Shown one piece after another: positions 22,978 to 30,863 of a stretch of 64,000 bases of DNA (its first letter is position 1; the number at the start of each line of letters is the position of its first letter). The notes under the pieces were generated by a model. The model ran no database searches and had not been told where the DNA came from. It worked only from the letters and a program-made list of their open reading frames with translations. The stretch comes from Polynucleobacter parvulilacunae. Lineage in GTDB: Bacteria; Pseudomonadota; Gammaproteobacteria; Burkholderiales; Burkholderiaceae. The position numbers and the translations under genes were made by a program. The stretch is from positions 459,337 through 523,336 of the forward strand of contig NZ_JACVPW010000001.1 in the NCBI RefSeq assembly GCF_018881715.1, read 5' to 3'.

Positions 22978-23553
22978 ATGTCAAAAAAGGCCAAGACACT
23001 CAATCAAGCAGAGCTACGCAAAGTACTTGATTACATCTCAACTCGTAAACACTCAGCACGCAACAGGGCAATGCTAATGACCACATTTTTAAGTGGCATG
23101 CGTGTCGCGGAGGTGGCGTCGCTTAAATTTAGCGATGTAGTGGATAGCGAAGGCAGCATACGCAACGAAATCCGCTTAACTCCTGAAATGACAAAAGGAC
23201 AGTACGCAAGGGTAGTGTTTATAAATGAGCGCTTGTGTAAGGAGCTACAGCAATATATTCGCTTCTATAAACCAGCAGATAAGACTATGAAGTTCTTTTA
23301 TAGCCAGAAAAAGGATAGCGATGGCTTTAATGCGAACACGCTCACACAGCACTTCCACTTTCTTTATAAGAGGGCGGGGGTAGATGGCGCATCAAGCCAC
23401 AGCGGTCGAAGGAGCTTCATTACCAACCTTGCCAGCAAAGGCGTATCCGTCCGCGTGCTAATGAGCCTAGCTGGTCACAGATCGATTTCGACTACACAAT
23501 CCTATATCGACATTAACGACAATATGCTTCGTAGTGCTGTTGAATTGGTCTAG
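22978..23553 (+). CDS. Minimal tyrosine recombinase (catalytic domain only)
   Basis: A 191-residue protein from ATG 22,978 (ribosome site AAAGGA); the frame is open 30 codons further to a TTG that looks more like a -35 box. All catalytic residues are visible: Arg in SGMRVAEVASLKFSD near residue 40, HSGRRSF (His-x-x-Arg) near residue 138, LAGHRS near 161 and Tyr in TTQSYIDIND near 172. The core-binding N-terminal domain of phage integrases and XerC/D is missing. It could act with the large integrase or on the island palindromes; neither is shown. It converges tail to tail, overlapping by four bases, with the 343-residue gene. Confidence 0.85.
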   Translation: MSKKAKTLNQAELRKVLDYISTRKHSARNRAMLMTTFLSGMRVAEVASLKFSDVVDSEGSIRNEIRLTPEMTKGQYARVVFINERLCKELQQYIRFYKPADKTMKFFYSQKKDSDGFNANTLTQHFHFLYKRAGVDGASSHSGRRSFITNLASKGVSVRVLMSLAGHRSISTTQSYIDINDNMLRSAVELV

Positions 23554-24581
23554 AACCTTTTGATTTTTGCCGGGGGGAAATTTATTTGCTTTAGATAGTC
23601 TGTAAGCCTTGCGGTCGCAATCCAGTAATCCCTGTCATTTAGCTCTTTCACCAACGACACAACTTGGGTGAGCACTTGGTTATCTGCCAATAATTTTGGA
23701 AGCAACAGAGTCGGAAAATAATTTTCCCATCTCCTAATTTTTAAATGATCTCTTCTTGAACTTAATAATTCGCCTCGAATCATAAAAATAAGCCTGAGAT
23801 ATTTCTCATGTAAAACAAAATACTGCTGACTGAAATCAAACTCTCTTCCTAGCAAAACTGGTAAGCGATCCTTAATTACATTTAACAAATCAATTTCATC
23901 AAGAACTTCATCAGTAAGTTCTTTTGAAAGCAGATGGAGCTCTCTATATCTATCTATTGATTCGGAAACCCACAATATTAGAAACTCGTTCATTTTTTCG
24001 TGGGCCACCTGTAAGAACCTGTTGTACTCCTTAAAGCTCCCTAGATAGCTCAAGATCTCTTGCTTTTGTTTTGAAAAATCAAGGTCCCTAATCCAAACCT
24101 TTTGATTGTCTTTAAGGTAATTTTCCCAAATAGCCCTTAGCTCAGATGCGTCTTCATCAAATAGAAGATCCTCGGGAAAACCCAGCTCATATTCAACATC
24201 TATTTTCCGCAAGTATTGCTCAACGATTTCTGATTGAGAATAAGGATCCCCAATGGAGACATTAAAGACGTCAGAATAGCTGGGAAGATAGGAGGCTGGG
24301 TCAACATAGAAAACAGTGAGTATGTCATCTAGCTCCGCCAAATCCGAATCAGAAAGCATATCTGGATATGGGTACAAGTTATTTTTTAAAAAGGTTCTCA
24401 GTCCAAATGTATTAGCAAGATAACCTTCACTTTTTAGGTAAGCATCTTTAAGCTGAACTGCTTTAATAAAAGCGGGGGAATGAGACTGATTACGTATTAA
24501 GTCTGCTTTAGACTTTCTCATAGCATTCTTAAATGCTTCATTCTTAGTGATGTTGGAGTCTATATATTCGTTCCAGTTCAC
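23550..24581 (-). CDS. Unknown 343-residue protein
   Basis: A soluble, acidic, largely helical protein (MNWNEYIDSNITKNEAFKNA...) without signal, membrane helix, nucleotide-binding loop or recognisable catalytic motif. Tyr-, Leu- and Asp-rich segments (SYLPSYSDVFNVSIGDPYS; EYELGFPEDLLFDEDASEL) suggest a folded multi-helix protein. It is a single gene between palindrome 3 upstream and the convergent small recombinase. Cargo genes of this size and position are often defence or anti-phage proteins or toxins, but nothing in the sequence decides it. Confidence 0.75.
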   Translation of the reverse strand: MNWNEYIDSNITKNEAFKNAMRKSKADLIRNQSHSPAFIKAVQLKDAYLKSEGYLANTFGLRTFLKNNLYPYPDMLSDSDLAELDDILTVFYVDPASYLPSYSDVFNVSIGDPYSQSEIVEQYLRKIDVEYELGFPEDLLFDEDASELRAIWENYLKDNQKVWIRDLDFSKQKQEILSYLGSFKEYNRFLQVAHEKMNEFLILWVSESIDRYRELHLLSKELTDEVLDEIDLLNVIKDRLPVLLGREFDFSQQYFVLHEKYLRLIFMIRGELLSSRRDHLKIRRWENYFPTLLLPKLLADNQVLTQVVSLVKELNDRDYWIATARLTDYLKQINFPPAKIKRF

Positions 24582-24634
24582 TTCAATCCTCTCAGTGCTT
24601 TATTTTATGGCTCAGTTAAATCACGCCAGAAGGT

Positions 24635-24691
24635 GGTTTATTAAAAAGCAGGGTTTTTGTACTTGTCAAAAAACCTGCTTTTTAATAAACC
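24635..24691. repeat. Long palindrome 3 of the island
   Basis: GGTTTATTAAAAAGCAGG (24,635-24,652) pairs perfectly with CCTGCTTTTTAATAAACC (24,674-24,691), with further pairing of T and A runs inside and AAGGTG/CACCTT outside. The best preserved of the three. It begins at the stop codon of the 195-residue gene and ends about 50 bases before the 343-residue gene, both read leftward. Confidence 0.82.
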
Positions 24692-25278
24692 TACACCTTC
24701 TTGGGCTTTTTGACAGGCTTCTTACCACCTCTTAGCCACTCAAGATGCTCTCGCTCTTCTTCGCTGAGCCTATCTTCTGCCCGTTCAAGGATTTGCCGCT
24801 CTAACTTGTGTATTTCCTTATCTCGCTCATTAACTACAGCAACAGCTCGTCCAAAACCAGCTTTCACTAAGGCAATATTGCCAGCGCTAACTGCTTGCGT
24901 TCCGCCTTTGCCTTCACTAACCGACTTGCTCCAAGCATCCATATAAATTCGATTTGCCCTAGCTTCGCGTTGCTTTTGTAGCTCTTTAATATCTTCAACG
25001 GCATTGCCATCAGCATCTTGTAATGCCTGCTTATAGATTTCAATGCGAACTTCACGCTTATCTTTCCAACCTAGCTTTTGCTTTTCTTCTTCGCTCTTTG
25101 GTGGCTTATGTTTTTTTCGTAAAACCTGCTGTTCAGTCCACGCATCATCTAATGCCTTTTGCTGATGAACATTAAGCAGGCTTTTATTCTTCTTTGCCTC
25201 TACCTCTTCGCCACGCTCTAATTGCTCAATCGCCTCTCGTAATCGCTCGGGTATATGAGTGGCATTTAACTTTGGCAT
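24691..25278 (-). CDS. Charged coiled-coil hypothetical protein
   Basis: A 195-residue protein dominated by K, E, R and Q, with helical segments of heptad character (IPERLREAIEQLERGEEVEAKKNK; EDIKELQKQREARANRIYMDAW; NERDKEIHKLERQILERAEDRLSEEEREHLEWL) and a basic tail (GGKKPVKKPKKV) ending inside palindrome 3. No family recognised; composition suits a nucleic-acid-associated or structural protein. It lies 24 bases after the lipoprotein gene on the same strand. Confidence 0.68.
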   Translation of the reverse strand: MPKLNATHIPERLREAIEQLERGEEVEAKKNKSLLNVHQQKALDDAWTEQQVLRKKHKPPKSEEEKQKLGWKDKREVRIEIYKQALQDADGNAVEDIKELQKQREARANRIYMDAWSKSVSEGKGGTQAVSAGNIALVKAGFGRAVAVVNERDKEIHKLERQILERAEDRLSEEEREHLEWLRGGKKPVKKPKKV

Positions 25279-25302
25279 CTAGTTCTTTGCGCTAAAGAGT
25301 GT

Positions 25303-25656
25303 CTATCTCTTAACATCCCAGCTGTTCAATAGCTTGGTGCCTTTATCTACCGAGAATACAAAGTTGTTAGTTTTGTATGGACTAGAGGAGCGATATTTCC
25401 AAGTCTCGCAAGTCCACGCACCGCCAGCAGTAGCGCCGCCGCAGGTTGAAACACTTATCTCGTTTGGTGCGCCAAAGATTTCTCTAACCTCGGTTGAGGA
25501 CATTCCGATTCTGAGCTTATCTATATTCTCTTCATTAAAGGCTGAAGTAATTGCGCAACTCACAACCAACCCCAATAATGGCAAAAGAGATAAGAAGGGC
25601 TTATTGAAGTAATTTCTCTTATTGGTTTTGGTCTCTAAATTAAATAATTTCAGCAT
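25303..25656 (-). CDS. SmpA/OmlA (BamE)-like lipoprotein
   Basis: A 117-residue protein. A long basic N-terminus (MLKLFNLETKTNKRNYFNK) precedes a hydrophobic segment and lipobox LVVSC near residue 34. The mature part contains the SmpA/BamE signature NIDKLRIGMSSTEVREIFGAPNEI near residues 44-67, then a cysteine pair (TCGGATAGGAWTCETWKY) and the terminal strand FVFSVDKGTKLLNSWDV. Stand-alone short members are common in islands and need not be part of the BAM complex. Between the integrase and the coiled-coil gene, same strand. Confidence 0.78.
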   Translation of the reverse strand: MLKLFNLETKTNKRNYFNKPFLSLLPLLGLVVSCAITSAFNEENIDKLRIGMSSTEVREIFGAPNEISVSTCGGATAGGAWTCETWKYRSSSPYKTNNFVFSVDKGTKLLNSWDVKR

Positions 25657-25717
25657 TTCACCCTCTTTATAAATGGCTATTTAAATCTTACACATATAAA
25701 AATAATAATCAACTTAA

Positions 25718-26929
25718 CTAGCCAAGTATGTCCGCCTTTAACATCGGCGTTAGCTTGCTGTAATGCCGCTCAATCATTCCTACACTCGTGCCCATTTGTT
25801 TGGCGAGCGTATGGATATCAACACCCTTAGCCAATGACTGCGTGGCATATGTATGGCGTAGGCTATACAGCGTCCTGTTCTGCCCGCTAGCATCTTTGCG
25901 CAGATGACTACGAACCATTAAATTTCTAAAGATGTTCTCCATGTGGCTTAGCTGGCTGTTATCAGGCAATACGAATATCAGCCTATCCAGCCTTGCCTCA
26001 ATAACGGTATTCAGGTTCTTATATTCCAGCTTTTGCCACTTAATCAAATGCTCTAGAACAGCCACTACTTCACGCCTAGCAATCAAGTAGCGTGGTCCTG
26101 TCTTGCCGCTCACCCATATACGCAAATACTTCTTATTGCCTACCCAGTACCACTGTAAGTGTTGCCACCGAACACGCAATGCTTCTGTACCATGACGCAC
26201 GCCTGTATGTAATAAGAACTGAACATAAGCGCCGCACAATATACGCATCTTTAGCGTGTGCTCTGTATAGGAGCTCTTTTGCCATGTCTCTAAGTAGCTG
26301 AGCATTTCAGCTACTTCTTCGTTATTAAAAGCGGGGCGCGCCATACCCTTGGCGCCTTTGCTATTCAAGGCTGGCACGATATGACTTGCCGTAACCATGC
26401 CACGCTCACGAGCTAAAGTGATAACCCTGTTGTAGGCACTTGAGTGATTTAATTTCGTACTACCTTTGGGGACCTTTCCCATCATCGCCATACGCCATGC
26501 TTCAAAGTCGGAAATTAATTCAGGAGTGATGTCTTTAATTTCATAAGCACCGAAGAAAGGAATTAAGTATTTGTTAATCGCAAATTCGTAATCTCTATAC
26601 GCACGCTTGCCTGTGCTGGCATTGATAGAGCGGCGCATGTTTGCTAATTCATCTATCGCAATTTGCTTAAACGTCTTCATCGCTAAAGCTAAGCCGAAGT
26701 TTATTTTTATTTGTGCTGTGTGATAAATCGAGATAGCTTGTATCTTTGCTTGCTCGACATCGTCTGTGCCTGTTGTTGCGTTATGCCACTTGTTGTTAGC
26801 TAACTTAAATCGACACTGCCACTGCGATGACTGCGAACGCTTATAGACATTGAGTTTGCCGTCCATTAGCTTGATAACAGCATCGTCGCTAACAACTGCG
26901 TCAGCAAAAAGATAATTGAGATTAGACAT
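25718..26929 (-). CDS. int: Tyrosine integrase of the island
   Basis: A 403-residue recombinase from ATG 26,929 (a TTG five codons earlier is possible). N-terminal arm-binding-like segment (QCRFKLANNKWHNATTGTDD), SAM-like core-binding domain (residues 90-180), then the catalytic domain with Arg in LHTGVRHGTEALRVRW near residue 236, Lys in WVSGKTGPRYLIA, LRHTYATQS (His/Arg) near residue 355 and Tyr in MIERHYSKLTP near residue 391. It lies 210 bases inside the right repeat, read inward. It is the natural candidate for insertion and excision at tRNA-Phe. Confidence 0.93.
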   Translation of the reverse strand: MSNLNYLFADAVVSDDAVIKLMDGKLNVYKRSQSSQWQCRFKLANNKWHNATTGTDDVEQAKIQAISIYHTAQIKINFGLALAMKTFKQIAIDELANMRRSINASTGKRAYRDYEFAINKYLIPFFGAYEIKDITPELISDFEAWRMAMMGKVPKGSTKLNHSSAYNRVITLARERGMVTASHIVPALNSKGAKGMARPAFNNEEVAEMLSYLETWQKSSYTEHTLKMRILCGAYVQFLLHTGVRHGTEALRVRWQHLQWYWVGNKKYLRIWVSGKTGPRYLIARREVVAVLEHLIKWQKLEYKNLNTVIEARLDRLIFVLPDNSQLSHMENIFRNLMVRSHLRKDASGQNRTLYSLRHTYATQSLAKGVDIHTLAKQMGTSVGMIERHYSKLTPMLKADILG

Positions 26930-27139
26930 AGCAACTCGCGTCAATAAATTACGCTTGCTATTGTGTTGTCAGAAAATTATTTGTGCGACCTAAATATTTT
27001 TGCCGCGCGGCGCTCTGTTTATACGTGTGGTGTTTATAGTTTTTTTATTTGTCGCCACACCCGCAGATGCTTATTTTACAAGGGTTTGCGGGTAGCTTAA
27101 GTCAATGTCTTGACACTGTTTTTTACTCAAAAATTAGCG

Positions 27140-27194
27140 TTTTCAATCCTCTGCTCTACCGACTGAGCTACCAGGCCAAGACTTGGAATTATAA
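27140..27194. repeat. attR-like 55-bp direct repeat (tRNA-Phe 5' half)
   Basis: A perfect copy of 13,831-13,885, here without the tRNA 3' half: a non-functional tRNA fragment with its -10 box. It marks the right junction of the element; the ntrX-like gene ends 96 bases further on. The stretch 26,930-27,139 between integrase start and repeat holds no other gene. Confidence 0.9.
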
Positions 27195-27289
27195 CGAATT
27201 GGCTTGGGGTTCTATGAAATTTCCCTGGTTTGCCTTTGATGCTTGGGTTTTGCTCAATTATTTAGGGCTGCTGCCCTTTGCTTGGGGGA

Positions 27290-27973
27290 TTAGCTTTCGC
27301 CTTTATTGCGGGAGGTATCAATTCCAAGGGCTTTAAGCTTGCGATACAAATGCGTTCTTTCTAGGCCCGTGTACTCTGAAATCTTGGTCATACTGCCGCC
27401 CATGATTTGCATTTGATGCTCAAAGTACGCCTTCTCAAACAAATCTCTTGCCTCTCTTAAGGGAAGATCAAAGTAAGTTTTTGCAATTCCACTAATGTAT
27501 TCGCCCGCTGCAGGTGCGCTAACTAACTCAACAGTTGCTTGCTTTGGCGCAGAAATACTATTTGAGCTAGATTGAACTGCCCGCTCCTGCTCTGGCTCAA
27601 CATATTTTGGGGAGCTCTCCAAAGCTTTGCTGACCGTCTTCAAAAGCTTTTGTAAGGCGATTGGTTTTTCTAAAAAGTTGAGCGCGCCAATGCGAGTAGC
27701 TTCAACAGCAGTATCAATTGTTGCGTGACCAGACATCATGACTACTGGCATGGTGAGTTGACCCGTGTTAGACCACTCTTTTAATAAAGTGATGCCATCA
27801 GTGTCTGGCATCCAGATGTCTAGCAAGACTAAATCGGGGCGCATTTGTTCACGAATAGTGCGCGCCTGAATTGCGCTCTCTGCAGAGTACACAGTATGGC
27901 CTTCATCCGTAAGAATCTCATTGAGAAGCTCACGAATTCCCATCTCATCATCAACAACCAAAATACTGGCCAT
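27290..27973 (-). CDS. NtrX-like response regulator without AAA+ domain
   Basis: A 227-residue regulator: receiver domain (residues 1-120) with DDE, phospho-acceptor Asp in LVLLDIWMPDTDG near residue 52 and Lys in LEKPI near 104, a Ser/Gln-rich linker, and a Fis-type helix-turn-helix at the end (AYFEHQMQIMGGSMTKISEYTGLERTHLYRKLKALGI). Classical NtrX has a sigma-54 AAA+ ATPase domain between these parts; it is absent, so this protein cannot activate sigma-54 directly. Cotranscribed with the NtrY-like kinase (two bases apart). Confidence 0.88.
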   Translation of the reverse strand: MASILVVDDEMGIRELLNEILTDEGHTVYSAESAIQARTIREQMRPDLVLLDIWMPDTDGITLLKEWSNTGQLTMPVVMMSGHATIDTAVEATRIGALNFLEKPIALQKLLKTVSKALESSPKYVEPEQERAVQSSSNSISAPKQATVELVSAPAAGEYISGIAKTYFDLPLREARDLFEKAYFEHQMQIMGGSMTKISEYTGLERTHLYRKLKALGIDTSRNKGES

Positions 27974-27975
27974 GC

Positions 27976-30285
27976 TTAGGCTGCCTCTTTTGCTAGATTC
28001 ATAAACAATATTGATACTTGCGCACCAACCACTTCTTCGCCCTGCATACGGTTTCGAATTTCAATTTTGGCAGAGTGATCATCAATAATTTTCTTGACTA
28101 CCGCCAAACCCAATCCCGTACCTTTGCTCTTTGTTGTTACGTAAGGTTCAAAGGCTCTTGCCAATATCTTAGCTGGAAATCCAACTCCGCCATCACTTAT
28201 TGTTAATCGCACTGCATTTTGAGCTTGCCCATTGCGCTCACCATAAGGCACTAACTCTGTTTTAACCTCTACCGGGCTGCCGGGATTAGGGCCCTCTAAA
28301 GTCGAATCTTGGGCGTTTTGTAACAAGTTATGGATAACCTGTCTTAACTGCGTTGGATCACCCATGATTTCTGGGCAATTTGGATCTAATTGAGTGCGCA
28401 AGGGACTGCCCTCATAAAGACCCAAAATTTCAGAGGTAAGCGTATTAATAGAAACCGGTTTTAGTTGTGGTGTTGGTGTCTTTGCAAAATCCCTAAAGTC
28501 ATTGACCATTTCTTTCATGGCCTGCACCTGCCCAATAATGGTTTCGGTACTACGGTTAATCATCTCTTCCTGCTCTGGGCTCAACTTACCAGCAAGCTTA
28601 TGTTGCAGTCTTTCAGCTGAAAGCTGTATTGGCGTCAGAGGATTTTTAATTTCATGGGCAAGGCGACGTGCAACCTCACTCCATGCAATCGATCTTTGTG
28701 CGCTCACTACATCTGTGATGTCATCAAAGACCACCATGCGCAAATCCCCCGTAAGCTCAGTGCCACGGACAAAGAGAGTAACGCCCAAGTCATTTTCAAA
28801 CTCGTTCGCGCTATGCAATTGAATTTGCTTTTGCCAAACTGGCGCGCTAGTTGGAGCAGTTTTTTGCTCTACACCACCCTCACCAAGCACTGCAAGCTTC
28901 ATAGTTGAAAAGCCTTCTTTAATGGCTTCTTCAAACTCTATGAGAGCAGGGTTGCTGCTGAGGGGCTTCCCATCCAGCAGGGTAAGATCTTTAGCAAAAA
29001 TTCTGTCTGCGCCCGCATTACTAGAAACAATGTTGTAGTTTTTATCAAAAATGCATACGCCTGCAGTAAGGCTGCCCAATACGCGCTCTAAGAAGGCTTT
29101 GGATTCTTGTAAAGAGGTGCGGGTGTCAGCCAGCTGCCTGGTCATGACATTAAATTGCCGCGTTAGCATGCCGAGCTCGTCACCAGTATCAAGTTCAGGC
29201 TTGGGCGACAAGTCACCCTGAGCAACCGCTTGGGTGCCCCTTAACAACATTAAGAGAGGCCTAGCGAGCTGCCTACCCAACATGAGGGCTAAGGTAATCG
29301 CCACAAATACCGCAAAGAAAAGGGTCAGTGTCAGCGTTCCCACGAACATCTTGCGCAGACCGGTTCGTCCTAGAGCTTTTTCTTGATATTCACTATACGC
29401 AGATTCCACCGCAAAAATATTCTTAGCTAATGGAGTTGGGATGTAGCGCACTAATTGTAAAAAATACTTATCATCGCCATCTTTTCCGGAGTCAGCTTTG
29501 CTATTGACAGTCTTTTTGCGAACAATTGGGATAATCGCCCTAATTCGATATCCGCGCTGACCACCCTCAACTTCAATTTGATCTAAAAAAGTTGTCCCCT
29601 TCTTTTTAAATGCTTCAGCAACTACGTCGGCACTGGGGACGGGAAAATATTTTTTAGGCTTTACTTCGCTAGTAAAAATTAAATTGCGCTGCATATTGAA
29701 GAGGCTAACTTCTTGAATGCCAAATTGATTGCGAATCTTCATAACTGCAGTAGCAACCTGCTCTGTACTCGTACCCGAGGGCATCTGCACTATCTGTTCA
29801 GCAATAAAGTTGCCTTCACCCAGAATCTCTTCTTGGGCTACGCGCAAGGTAACGCGACCCAACTCTAAACCCGAATTAAGCGCTGTCTCTACTTTGACGT
29901 CAAACCAGGTTTCGATACTGCGCGATACGAACTGCAAAGAAACGCCATACAAAATTAAGCCCGGAACAATGCCAACTAATGCAAAAATCATTGCGAGCTT
30001 TGCAATCAAACGGGTACCAAAATGTCCTCGATACCATCGCACCGCAATCACGGCCACCAAAGTTAAGATGACTAAAGTTAAGCAAATTCCGATCACTACA
30101 TTGGCGGCGTATAGCCAGATAAAGTAGTTATCAAAAAATTCTGTATTGGATGAGGCAATTGCCAGCAAAACCAATAGCAACAAAGCAAATGCGCCGATGA
30201 CCCCAATCGTGATCGGAATTATTTTTTTACTCCAAGCTTTGGATGTAAAAAAACCCGGATCCAACATGGCTGTTATCGGTCTCAT
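27976..30285 (-). CDS. NtrY-like sensor histidine kinase
   Basis: A 769-residue membrane kinase: several N-terminal helices (about residues 18-130), a periplasmic sensor region, a helix near 330, HAMP (LARPLLMLLRGTQAVAQGDLSPKPELDTGDELGMLTRQFN), a PAS domain (LTAGVCIFDKNYNIVSSNAGADRIF), HisKA with LAHEIKNPLTPIQLSAERL and HATPase (LLQNAQDS, GTGLGLAVVKKI). This order is that of NtrY. Family role: nitrogen or redox/envelope signalling; the signal is unknown. Its start overlaps the DUF4390 stop by four bases. Confidence 0.9.
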   Translation of the reverse strand: MRPITAMLDPGFFTSKAWSKKIIPITIGVIGAFALLLLVLLAIASSNTEFFDNYFIWLYAANVVIGICLTLVILTLVAVIAVRWYRGHFGTRLIAKLAMIFALVGIVPGLILYGVSLQFVSRSIETWFDVKVETALNSGLELGRVTLRVAQEEILGEGNFIAEQIVQMPSGTSTEQVATAVMKIRNQFGIQEVSLFNMQRNLIFTSEVKPKKYFPVPSADVVAEAFKKKGTTFLDQIEVEGGQRGYRIRAIIPIVRKKTVNSKADSGKDGDDKYFLQLVRYIPTPLAKNIFAVESAYSEYQEKALGRTGLRKMFVGTLTLTLFFAVFVAITLALMLGRQLARPLLMLLRGTQAVAQGDLSPKPELDTGDELGMLTRQFNVMTRQLADTRTSLQESKAFLERVLGSLTAGVCIFDKNYNIVSSNAGADRIFAKDLTLLDGKPLSSNPALIEFEEAIKEGFSTMKLAVLGEGGVEQKTAPTSAPVWQKQIQLHSANEFENDLGVTLFVRGTELTGDLRMVVFDDITDVVSAQRSIAWSEVARRLAHEIKNPLTPIQLSAERLQHKLAGKLSPEQEEMINRSTETIIGQVQAMKEMVNDFRDFAKTPTPQLKPVSINTLTSEILGLYEGSPLRTQLDPNCPEIMGDPTQLRQVIHNLLQNAQDSTLEGPNPGSPVEVKTELVPYGERNGQAQNAVRLTISDGGVGFPAKILARAFEPYVTTKSKGTGLGLAVVKKIIDDHSAKIEIRNRMQGEEVVGAQVSILFMNLAKEAA

Positions 30286-30863
30286 CGTTTAATCAGATTG
30301 GGTCCGTTGGAGGAAAATGGAAAGCGATACCAATCGCTCGACACATTCCAGTCGCGGTTATTAAGTGCATTTACCTGGAATGGTTTTGGTAGTTTGCTCA
30401 GGTCTAGTGTCATACGCAGTGCTGCGGTATAAGACCTACTGGGATCTAATTGTGCGTTATCCATCACGCGCCATCCACCAATACTGCCGACCGCTTGCAG
30501 TGCCTCAGAAATAGTTTTGGCAGAAAAAGTAAATCCTTCTGAAGCAATTCGATACTGCTGTGTGAGGGGCTGATAAGACAAGCGAGCTTGTCGTTGTACA
30601 AGAGCAGATTTTTCGTCAAACCAATACCAACGTGAGCGCGTTAAGTCGAACTCGGTTTGAAAATACAAAACCACGCCCTTTTGCACTGCGTCTTCTAATC
30701 CTGGCGATAGCTCAATCTGAAAGGTGGCATTAAGAAGCCAGTCGTTATCCGCCTTCTCTAACTCAAAGGATTTAATCTTGATGCCTTCTGCACTGACGGC
30801 TGATGAAAACACGCTCAATACCATCATGAACAAAAAGAGAAATTGTTTAATGCTTCGGCTCAT
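30282..30863 (-). CDS. DUF4390 domain protein
   Basis: A 193-residue exported protein with a signal peptide (SIKQFLFLFMMVLSVFSSAVSAEG). The mature part has the DUF4390 features: IKSFELEKADNDWLLNATFQIELSPGLEDAVQKGVVLYF and the closing FQVNALNNRDWNVSSDWYRFPF. The family almost always lies between rsmB and ntrY in betaproteobacteria, as here, with four-base overlaps on both sides. Function unknown; the arrangement suggests a link to NtrY sensing in the periplasm. Confidence 0.88.
   Translation of the reverse strand: MSRSIKQFLFLFMMVLSVFSSAVSAEGIKIKSFELEKADNDWLLNATFQIELSPGLEDAVQKGVVLYFQTEFDLTRSRWYWFDEKSALVQRQARLSYQPLTQQYRIASEGFTFSAKTISEALQAVGSIGGWRVMDNAQLDPSRSYTAALRMTLDLSKLPKPFQVNALNNRDWNVSSDWYRFPFSSNGPNLIKR

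Larger units (their letters stand above)
13831..27194. mobile_element. Integrative element in tRNA-Phe (about 13.4 kb)
   Basis: Bounded by the perfect 55-bp repeats and carrying a full-length tyrosine integrase adjacent to the right end. Without it, tRNA-Phe would lie about 95 bp from the ntrX-like gene, a normal chromosomal spacing. The content is accessory: potassium-uptake module, Fur-box porin, second small recombinase, DUF6641 and unknown proteins. No conjugation, capsid, relaxase or replication initiator gene is recognisable, so it is best called a genomic island that may be mobilised by integrase alone or with helpers. Confidence 0.88.

Noticed and set aside
24629..24699. Considered as a CRISPR repeat or integron attC site.
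   Set aside because: No regular spacer array and no integron integrase (no extra alpha-helical insert in either recombinase); only three widely spaced palindromes.
27213..27336. Short plus-strand frame (MKFPWFAFDAWVLLNYLG...) between attR and the end of the ntrX-like gene.
   Set aside because: Overlaps the 3' end of the regulator gene, no ribosome site; probably noise, possibly a relic.
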